This document shows, in pieces, positions 30,295 to 38,089 of a stretch of DNA of 64,000 nt. Source of the stretch: Falciphora oryzae (Eukaryota > Ascomycota > Sordariomycetes > Magnaporthales > Magnaporthaceae). Made by a program: the position numbers and the translations under genes. Numbering within the stretch: the first letter of the stretch is position 1; every line of letters starts with the position of its first letter. Location of the stretch: contig JNVV01000055.1 in assembly GCA_000733355.1 (NCBI GenBank), forward strand, positions 91,600 through 155,599, written 5' to 3'. The notes beneath the pieces are model-generated. The model was not told the origin of the DNA, made no database searches, and saw only the letters and a list, made by a program, of their open reading frames with translations.

Positions 30295-32813
30295 ATGGCA
30301 GCGTTTGTGCGATCGGAAACCGGGCCCAAGTCCGGCAGGGCGACCTCGAGGGCCAGCGGCGCCTCCCCAGGCGACTCCAGGAATCGATCCTCCGGCAGCT
30401 TTGGAAAGGCATACTGCTACTCTCCTCTGTCGGAGCATGGTAGCATTCGTTTGCTTCGCCTCATGCCGCACAAAGACAAGGAGGCGCCTATACGATGCCA
30501 GCTCTTCGAGTATCCCCTGCAGGAACCAGACCAAGGGATACATCTATACGAGGCTCTGTCGTATGTATGGGGTTCTGAGGGAAACAAGCAACCTATCTAT
30601 GTCCAGTTAAACGACACAAGTGGGAGTTTTGCCACTCCATCCACCGCTGCCACCCCATCCACCGCTGCCACCCCATCCACCGCTGCGGCCCCATCCACCG
30701 GAAACGATCATTACTTGGAAGTTACGGCAAACCTTCACGAAGCGTTATCATACCTTCGGGATCGCGTCCTCGAACGCGTCATGTGGATAGATGCTATTTG
30801 CATCAACCAGGAAAACGATGACGAAAAGGGACGGCAGGTTCAGTCCATGGCCAAGATTTATGCCAACGCTAGTCGCGTCGTCGTCTGGCTCGGAAAGGCG
30901 GCAAGTGACAGCGACCAAGCGTTTAAAGCACTACGCGTACCTTCCACCATCGACGCGCCGACCCAGCAAGCAATCCTCACTCTACTTGAACGGCCGTGGT
31001 TTCAACGCATCTGGGTAAGTGGTAGTGGTAGACAGTGGACAATTGGGTACAAGTTTTTACTGACAGACCGATATAGGTTCTTCAAGAGGTTGCCGCAGCT
31101 CGGTATATTTTGATCAAGTGCGGTTCTTCAGCAGTGGATGGATCTACATTTTGCTCAGGCCTCGGCGCATCGAAGCTGTCCTTCGACACGCGCCCAGCTC
31201 TACGGGATTTGATCCCTCCCATAACCTATCTCATACGAAATGCAGTCGTCCGGCCTCAGTACGAAACGAGTCCGCCGGAAACACGTTTGCCAAGCACATT
31301 CTCTCTCAACATCCGTCCTCTCGGTGAGCTGGTGGATATGTTCCACACCCGCGAAGCCACGAACCCTCTCGACAAGGTTTACGCCTTGCTCGGTATGAGC
31401 TCTGATGACCCCAAAGACCCTAGGACGGCAGGGCTATATGAAGCCGACTACACGGCTTCATGGGCAGAGGTCTTTCAAAAACTTGTCCAATTCTCCCTGT
31501 CCGACCAGATGTCTGTGGATACATGGAATGAGAGTGCCGTGGCGGTGGTTCGGGGTAAAGGCCACATCCTTGGCAAAGTGTCCTCGGTTGATTCTCGAGA
31601 TGCGCAAAGCATAGGCATTGTTTGGAAGAACAGCCTTGGCTTTTTCGACACATCCCCGAAAAAGATCACCCTCCGGCACTCGGCACAACCTATTCTCAAA
31701 GGGGATGTCGTTTGTCTTCTGCAAGGGGCATCGAAGCCTACCATCATCAGGCTGCGCGACTGCTATTCGGCAATTATCATAATTGCAGCTCCCCTGACAG
31801 AGACAGATAGCGAATCGTCGGACCGTTTACGATCGGTCACATCTCCAATCGACTTCGTACTTATCTGGGACTGGGACGCATCTCAACACGAGCCACAAGA
31901 TCGAGATTATGAATCTTTCATAAGTGGGAGAAGGGGGCCTTTGGACAAAGCTACCAGACTGTGGAATTTCGGGGCATTATTGGATTGGATGGAAAGATAC
32001 GAAGACGCTGGGGAGAATTTCCAGAAAGCGGTCGAGGTGTATGGGACGGCATCAAGAAGCATAAGCGATCATCCGGGTCACAGCGCTTGGATAGAGGCGG
32101 ATGGGGAGATATTGAAGATGATCCACGATTTAGTTATTGGCGCTGCCAATGGCGCCGGGAGCTTTGGCGGCCAAACACCGCTGTTGTGGGCCGCGAAGAA
32201 CGGGTATGGGTCCGTCGTGAAGCCACTGCTCGACAAAGGCGCCGCTATCGAGACAAAGGACAGTAAATGCCTCCGGACGCCGCTGCACCTCGCCGCGAAG
32301 AACGGGCACGAGGCGGTCGCGAGGCTGCTGATCGAGCAGGGCGCCGATAAGGAGGCGGGAGACGGCTACGGGGGGANNNNNNNNNNNNNNNNNNNNNNNN
32401 NNNNNNNNNNNNNNNNNNNNNNNNNNNNNNNNNNNNNNNNNNNNNNNNNNNNNNNNNNNNNNNNNNNNNNNNNNNNNNNNNNNNNNNNNNNNNNNNNNNN
32501 NNNNNNNNNNNNNNNNNNNNNNNNNNNNNNNNNNNNNNNNNNNNNNNNNNNNNNNNNNNNNNNNNNNNNNNNNNNNNNNNNNNNNNNNNNNNNNNNNNNN
32601 NNNNNNNNNNNNNNNNNNNNNNNNNNNNNNNNNNNNNNNNNNNNNNNNNNNNNNNNNNNNNNNNNNNNNNNNNNNNNNNACGGGCACGAGGCGGTCGCGA
32701 GGCTGCTGATCGAGCAGGGCGCCGATAAGGAGGCGGGAGACGGCTACGGGGGGACGCCGCTGCACCTTGCCGCGAAGAACGGGCACGAGGCGGTTGCGAG
32801 GCTTTTTAAATAA
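30295..32813 (+). CDS. HET-domain protein with ankyrin repeats (assembly gap inside)
   Basis: Exons are 30295-31014 and 31077-32813. The 62-bp intron (GTAAGT, TACTGACAG, ATATAG) falls inside the HET motif, joining RPWFQRIW to VLQEVAAARY. HET motifs are YEALSYVWG, VMWIDAICINQENDDEKGRQ and ANASRVVVWLGKA. A Pro/Ser/Thr insert (three TPSTAA units, 18-bp repeat near 30640-30700) lies inside the domain. The C-terminal part has ankyrin repeats of the unit TPLHLAAKNGHEAVARLLIE plus QGADKEAGDGYGG (33 residues, 99 bp). Copies on both sides of a 303-bp N run (32377-32679) are nearly identical. The last repeat is cut to RLFK and stop. Ankyrin arrays are typical recognition modules; a role in non-self recognition is inferred. 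Repeat number is unknown because of the gap. Confidence 0.82.
32377..32679. other. Assembly gap (303 N) within ankyrin repeats
   Basis: All bases are N. The sequence on either side is the same 99-bp ankyrin unit, so the gap is a tandem-repeat assembly failure. The flanks need 24 bases plus a whole number of 99-bp units; 303 does not fit (222 or 321 would), so the size is an estimate or the hidden units differ in length. Confidence 0.95.
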
Positions 32814-33061
32814 CGCTTTCAGATAATGACTTTACCACCTCCCCACCCACCACCTACTACCTACCCTTACTTATATACCTAAGACGTGGCAAATGGAAAG
32901 CCTAAGAATGGGAAAGAATATTGCTTACTATGTTGGTGGCAACTCCGTGTGGCAATTTTACCGGGGTGCTTTGATGGATTTATAACGTATTAAATTTTCG
33001 TCTTAGCGGATTAGCCCTCGCCACCTTAGGTGTCGCTCTAACCCAGTTAATGGTGGCAAGA
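32814..33061. other. Intergenic
   Basis: Probable 3' region of the HET-ankyrin gene, AT-rich (ACTTATATACC, TATAACGTATTAAATTTTC). No gene seen. Confidence 0.4.
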
Positions 33062-33062
33062 G

Positions 33063-33251
33063 GTAACGGTCGAGGCGGTACCATGCGGAGGGGTCGTCGG
33101 CAGCATCCCGCGCGAGTCCATCGCGTCCAAGGTGCTTGGGGAGAGCAACATTCTATCCGCAGACTTCGCTCCCGGGATGATAGAGTTTGTGAAAGATAGG
33201 CAGTCCAAGGAGGGATGGATCAACACCGAGGCCCGGGTTCCCGATGCGCTG
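33063..33251 (+). pseudogene. Class I SAM-dependent methyltransferase fragment
   Basis: Reads VGSIPRESIASKVLGESNIL then SADFAPGMIEFVKDRQSKEG and WINTEARVPDAL, ending at a good donor site GTAAGT at 33252. The D-F-A-P-G-M-I-E segment and following helix correspond to the second strand and adjacent region of UbiE-like methyltransferases. The glycine-rich motif I at the start and everything after the donor are unrecognisable. It is a remnant with no known substrate. Confidence 0.55.
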
Positions 33252-33429
33252 GTAAGTGCCAACTTTGAGGTCCCAGGTTCACCCCAGCCCCCTGCAACCG
33301 CAAATTCTCATGCTTATCACTGCGGATCGGCAGAAAACCGACCTGTCAAATGAAAGCTTTAGTCACGTTTCAGTGGGCATGGTGTTCCATCTTACACCTG
33401 AACCTGTGTGGGCGGATTCAACAGGCGTC

Positions 33430-34360
33430 AGCGGCGACTTGTATCAACTGTGCACTTTGTTGGTACCTGCAGACTAATTGTGTGCCGGGAAATCTCTGCT
33501 GCCAGAGACCGTGTTGTGGTGCCTGAGGCGCTTAGCGCGCTAATTGAGCAGTTTCCACTCCGTCGCTGGCGGATCCCCAGGCCGCAACTTTACGCTAGGA
33601 TGCCTTCCGGACGCGCAGGGATCAACTTCGAACGCTGCTCCAAAAGCGCGCGTCTTCTCCCGTGCGGTGGTTTCGGCACGCGGTCGTTCGCGAATCGCGA
33701 GACCTCTCTTCACCATACACGCATTGTATTTGAGGCATGCCGGGCAACTACACCATGGAAAGAAAAGAGCCCTCGGGGTTCGAGCTTCGGGGTCGGGGCC
33801 CACGGGAACCACACCGGTACCCGACCCGGATATTGTTTTTGATCGGCTACTCGTGCGGGCGTTCGTCGATCCTGCTCTCGGCCGCGCGCGCAGCGGGTTG
33901 TTGAAGTTGTAGGTTATAGAGCAAAGCCGTCAAGCAGGCCAGGCAATCGATGTTTGCGTCTTGTCGAGGAAAGAGCCGGCGATGGGGCGCAAGTCGGCCG
34001 GTCTCTGTTGCGCGGAGGGTGCACGCTGCCAAAAGCGAACCCGCCGTGCTCTGCTGTGCACCACCAACGCTGCTCTTTGTGCCCTGCGACGGTTTTTGGC
34101 CCCCAGGCGCGCTGGCGCACGGATAACCAAGCTTGATGCAGCCCTGCCCTCCCAGCGGCGACGAGCAGGTGCACGAGAAGATGAAGACGGGCGCCGGCGC
34201 CCTGCTCGACGCGCAAGGCCGTGACCAAGGCGCGCGGAGCTGCGGGGCGGCCGGTGCGAGCGGGAGACGGCGCCGTGCTGCATTCTGCATTCTGGGTCAG
34301 GCTGGCCTCTGCAACCCTGCTAGACTTGATGCACGCATTTCCCAAACACGGTCGAGACCA
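33430..34360 (+). repeat. Composite dispersed repeat, most complete copy
   Basis: Segments recur elsewhere: 33430-33790 matches 43100-43400 in reverse complement; 33795-33990 matches 15.94-16.26 kb; 34135-34355 matches 37.65-37.88 kb (CTGCATTCTGCATTCTGGGT, GCACGCATTTCCCAAACACG). Because the three segments lie side by side only here, this is probably the longest surviving copy of one element. No coding capacity was identified. Confidence 0.75.
33481..33546. mobile_element. 66-bp insertion flanked by CTAATTG
   Basis: CTAATTG occurs at 33474-33480 and again at 33540-33546, around about 59 bases starting TGTGCCGGGAAATC. The copy at 43.3 kb reads straight through (ATTAATTGAGCAG, reverse complement), showing the empty site. 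The insertion therefore duplicated 7 bases. It is too short to carry genes. Confidence 0.55.
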
Positions 34361-35199
34361 GCTATCTCTGCAGATAGGAGTCGAGGCAGGCTCACCCCTG
34401 CCGCCATCAACGATGCCCGGGACCAATTCTCTGTATAGGCTGGGGCCATGTTAGTGACCCCCACAAGAGATAGAACCGTCGGCAAATAACGTCCCTGAGC
34501 TGACAAGCTTCTATGCAGAGGCGCGATGTCAGAGCCGTTATCCAGACTGCGTCGCCTTGTTGCTGCTGGAGGGGTTTTGCGGCACTTGCACAAACTCCTC
34601 AACGACCTGCAGGGCACATTAGGGCCGTGTTCTTTCCAACCCTCGTTTACGCATACAAATCCTGATCAACGCTGGTCAACACCTTGACGGGATCGCCGTG
34701 GTCCCTGGAGTGAGCACCAAATCAAGCGCCCAGGGCCTGTTGGAAATACCTTTTTTTGCCAGGACCCTGGATTTCGTTGATGCGGCCCCTGGCACGCCCT
34801 GCACAAGTGCGTGCACCTCCTTTGCGTAGGTCACCTTTGCGCATTTAAGCTTTCGAAAAAAAAAGGAGAGAAAGGAAAGAAAAAGCCAAAGGGAAAAAGG
34901 GAGGTGGCCGGATTCTTATGCGGGTGTGTTTCACCTTGGCGCCAGCGGCCTGGACAGGGCCTCGCACGCATGGCCAGGCACGCGCCGGGCTTCTGGGCCT
35001 GTTTCCTTGCAAAAAGCAGGTACCGCCCATTGACGGGTATTGACCATAAACAGCGTGAAACGATATTCTCCGAGTCAAAATGGCGTGCTTCCCCCTTTTT
35101 ATCCGATGTTCTTTTTATTTGGGGTTCGCCGGCGCGGGGATCAGCAAGCTGCGTGGCAGCGATCACCATCGCTTAGCTTCAGATCCCCTTGCCGGCTCG

Positions 35200-35380
35200 T
35201 GCCCATGTCATTGTTTCGTTACCCCAAATCGGGGAAAAACGGGGCAGCGAAAGTGCCGGAATGGGAAACTAGGCTAGGGGATATTTTTTTCGTGCCAATG
35301 CCATTGTCTCGTTACCTCAAATCGGGGAAAACAGGGCAGCGAGATTGCCGGAACGGGAAACCAGGGGATATTTTTGGTTC
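35200..35380. repeat. 93-bp tandem duplication
   Basis: Two diverged copies starting near 35209 and 35302. Shared blocks are CCAAATCGGGGAAAA-type, GGGCAGCGA, TGCCGGAA and GGGGATATTTTT. Confidence 0.8.
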
Positions 35381-35640
35381 TGCATCGGACGGGGCCCAAC
35401 GATCGAGCCAAGGGATCGACGGCAAGCCGCTTTCTGCGTTCCTGCTGCGCCATGGGAATGGTCCAAGCGATGGATACCAGTCTCCCTTCCCCGTAACCCC
35501 GGATGGTGGACGGCCCCGAAGGCTCGCGGCGCCACCGCGATGCGACCCGTCATCCGAAGACGGCTCCTGCTGGGGCTGGGATCAAGTCGTCACCGACCGA
35601 CCGCCTGGGCATCGCGGCCATGCAATATGGACTTTGCCGT

Positions 35641-35890
35641 GTATAAGTATCTGCCATCCTCGTCTGCTCTAGACCATCTCTTTCCTCTCTTCCTTCCTCA
35701 CCGCCCACGGTCTTGCACTCACGCATCACTTTCTTTTTCTATCTTTCCTTCTTGTCCATATTTTCCTTAGTCTTTTCCTTTCTCCTTTTTGCTTTCCAAA
35801 CAGTCGTCCACATTTGTTCCTATACCTAATAAACCAAACCGACAAACGGACAAGGAAAACCAAAAGCGACAACAGCACCCAACCCCAAAA
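35641..35890 (+). promoter_or_regulatory. Likely promoter and pyrimidine-rich leader of the secreted-protein gene
   Basis: A TATA-like GTATAAGTAT lies at 35641-35650. It is followed by a long CT-rich stretch (35680-35790, TCTTTCCTTCTTG and similar), then an A/C-rich leader (CAAACGGACAAGGAAAACC) up to the ATG in AAAAATGCACG. CT-rich tracts next to start sites are usual in highly expressed fungal genes. The assignment rests on position only. Confidence 0.4.
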
Positions 35891-36559
35891 ATGCACGCCT
35901 CGACCTTCCTGGTCGCCATGGCCGCGGCCACCGCCACCCTCGCCTCGGCCATCCCCGTCGCGGACAACAGCGGCCCCGGCAGCCGGACCGGCGTCTCCCC
36001 GCGCGCCTTTTGGAACCGGAAGCCCAAGACCGCCCCGGCCCCGGCCCCGGCCGCCACCGCCCCGGCCGCGCCGCCGGAGACGTGCCCGACGTGGTCGAAC
36101 CGCAGGGGGAGGGCCCTGACGGCGACGGGCGACGGCCACTGCTGCCTCCCGGGCACCAAGAACGCGCTCAACTGCTGCCACTTCGGCAACACCCCGAGGC
36201 TGGCCGGCACCACGGAGCTGTCGTGCGCCGGCAAGTCCTGGCAGTCGGCCGACGCGTGGCAGCTCCTGTCCGACTGCAACACCCACGTTCTCGCGTCGCG
36301 GAGCTGCAAGGCCATGCTCGTGCCCCAGCTGTCCGAGATCCAACAGGAAACCGCGCCCGAGAGGCCCAAGAACCTGAACCCGGCGCCCGTGGAGAAGCCC
36401 GCTCCGCCGTCCAAGATCCCGCCCGCCGCCCTTTACCCCATCAAGGACAAGGGAGAGCGCAGGCCCTCCAACAGGGATCCCCCAGGCAAGTCCCGCTTGG
36501 GCAAGTATCCCGACGGCAACCCGCCTCCCGCCGAATCCAAACCCGCTCCCGCCGCCTAA
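35891..36559 (+). CDS. Small secreted cysteine-containing, proline-rich protein, 222 aa
   Basis: The start at 35891 gives a clear signal peptide (MHASTFLVAMAAATATLASA, cleavage likely before IPVADN); an in-frame upstream start would bury it. An Ala/Pro spacer (about 50-62, APAPAPAATAPAAP) precedes a cysteine core of eight Cys: C, CC, CC, C, C, C (TCPTW, GHCCLPG, LNCCHFG, ELSCAGK, LSDCN, RSCKAM). The spacing does not fit hydrophobins, which need a C-CC-C-C-CC-C order. The C-terminal third is Pro/Lys-rich and probably disordered. Size, signal peptide and cysteines fit a candidate effector or antimicrobial-type secreted protein, but the function is unknown. It has no intron, a strong leader and an open frame with no defects. 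Confidence 0.75.
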   Translation: MHASTFLVAMAAATATLASAIPVADNSGPGSRTGVSPRAFWNRKPKTAPAPAPAATAPAAPPETCPTWSNRRGRALTATGDGHCCLPGTKNALNCCHFGNTPRLAGTTELSCAGKSWQSADAWQLLSDCNTHVLASRSCKAMLVPQLSEIQQETAPERPKNLNPAPVEKPAPPSKIPPAALYPIKDKGERRPSNRDPPGKSRLGKYPDGNPPPAESKPAPAA

Positions 36560-37649
36560 AGGGTGTTTGGCTAGTCTCAGAGGCTTAGACGTGATGGTTT
36601 AAAAACGAAAAAGAAAAACGGTTTCCGGGTATACTTTGCAGGTGGTTGTGGCTTGTGGTGGCTTGTGGTGGCTTGTGGAGGCAGCCGTTTTTTTTTCCCA
36701 AAGTCATATCCAAGGCTGGGTGGTAAATTTTCAAGCTTCGTTCTGCGTTTCCCTATATAAAAAAAAAAGAAAAAGAAAAAAAAAAACTATTTTGGTAACT
36801 CCTTTATTACAAGTGTGAGAGCCGATGACAGGTCGTCGAAAGTGGTGGTCAGGTGGGTTGTATTGGAAGAATTGCAGGTCAAAGGCCGGAGGCCCTGGGT
36901 GCAAGGCCTGGTCACGTGGCCGGCCCAGGCCCTCTGTCAGCCATGACAAAAGGGGTGATTGATGTGATTGCTCTGAGCGGTGCTCAGACTGAGACTTGAG
37001 TTGACTGGTGCCGAAGCTTCAGTCAAAGGTGCTATCTGCATGGTAAGGAACGTTCGTATATATATAGCCGAGTGACCACCGTACGTGGGTGATCACTCGT
37101 TACCCCTTACCACCTTCTGCCAGTGGTCACTTCGCTGCCCTGATCACCGCGTGTGGGTGATCGTTTCCCAACGGTGATCACTTCTGCCTCTTGGCGTTCG
37201 TGATCTCCTTATCTTATCCGTGTGTCACGTGACCACATGGTCCGCGGCCCCTGGGCGCCGTTGTCCCTTCTTCTTTCTCGCAGCCGCCCATTCTCCGGAT
37301 GAGGGCCGCGTGCGAAGCGGTCGGGACGGTAAGGATGAAGAGCGTGGTTATGGCAAAAAATTCACAGCAAGGCTGCAGGTCAATCGGGGAAACTTGATTG
37401 GCGAAGATGCTGAGATGGCTACTATGGCTGCTCACGGTGGTGAGCCTCATTTCAACGTGGCTCACGCCAGCACAGCTATCCCTTCCACCTAGTTTTCCCT
37501 GGCTTTTGCTTCAAGTGCTCGACAAACCAAAGCGACCCAGAGGAAGGTGTCGCTCGCGTGGGACGATAAACGGGCTAGACGGCGGCAGTTGATTCGGCGT
37601 CATATCGTTGTCTTGCGGCGAGGCGGTACCTTTTCGCGGATGTATCTGC
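36560..37649. other. Intergenic with GTGATCAC-rich segment
   Basis: No gene seen. Purine runs occur near 36760-36786. At 37049-37056 there is TATATATATAG. Between 37070 and 37200 several GTGATCAC/GTGGTCAC-type palindromes occur close together. CACGTG is present near 36910 and 37228. A block at 37507-37545 matches 29.19-29.23 kb in reverse complement. Confidence 0.45.
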
Positions 37650-37880
37650 GAACAGCAGCGGAGACGGATGCTGGCGCCCTGCTCGACGCACAAGGCTGCG
37701 GCTGACCAGGGCGCCCGTCGTGTTTTTTTTTTCTTTGCACGCAGCACCCCGGAGCCACGGGCCGGCCGGTGCGAGTGGGAGACGGCGCTGTGCTGCATTC
37801 TGCATTCTGGGTTCGGTAGCCTCTGCAACCCTGCTAGACCTGATGCACGCATTTCCCAAACACGGTCGAGATCAATATAA
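37650..37880 (+). repeat. Composite repeat (R6 segment), copy 2
   Basis: Matches 34135-34355, with a T-rich insertion near 37722-37736 that the other copy lacks. Shared blocks include GACGGCGC..GTGCTGCATT, CTCTGCAACCCTGCTAGAC and GCACGCATTTCCCAAACACG. Confidence 0.75.
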
Positions 37881-38022
37881 TCGAGTTTTTTTTCTTTCTT
37901 GTATTGCGTCCTGTCGGGTCTTGTACACATTCCAGCACGCGCCCGCACCCCGGCGCTGACAAATGACCAACACATCGAGGGCGGCAAGCCAAAAAAACGA
38001 CAGCAGCGCTCGTAGAATAACA

Positions 38023-38023
38023 C

Positions 38024-38054
<31 letters not shown>

Positions 38055-38060
38055 CAGTAA
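38023..38060. repeat. (AGT)n microsatellite
   Basis: About nine AGT units just downstream of the minus-strand NVJ2-like gene. Confidence 0.9.
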
Positions 38061-38089
38061 GCTGCAGGTGAAGAAAAACAAATACCTAG

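Larger units (their letters stand above)
34361..35890. other. Intergenic, including upstream region of the secreted-protein gene
   Basis: No gene seen to about 35.6 kb. A 93-bp unit (CATTGT..CGTTACC.CAAATCGGGG, GGCAGCGA..TTGCCGGAA) is tandemly duplicated at about 35200-35380. The last 250 bases have promoter character (separate entry). Confidence 0.45.
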
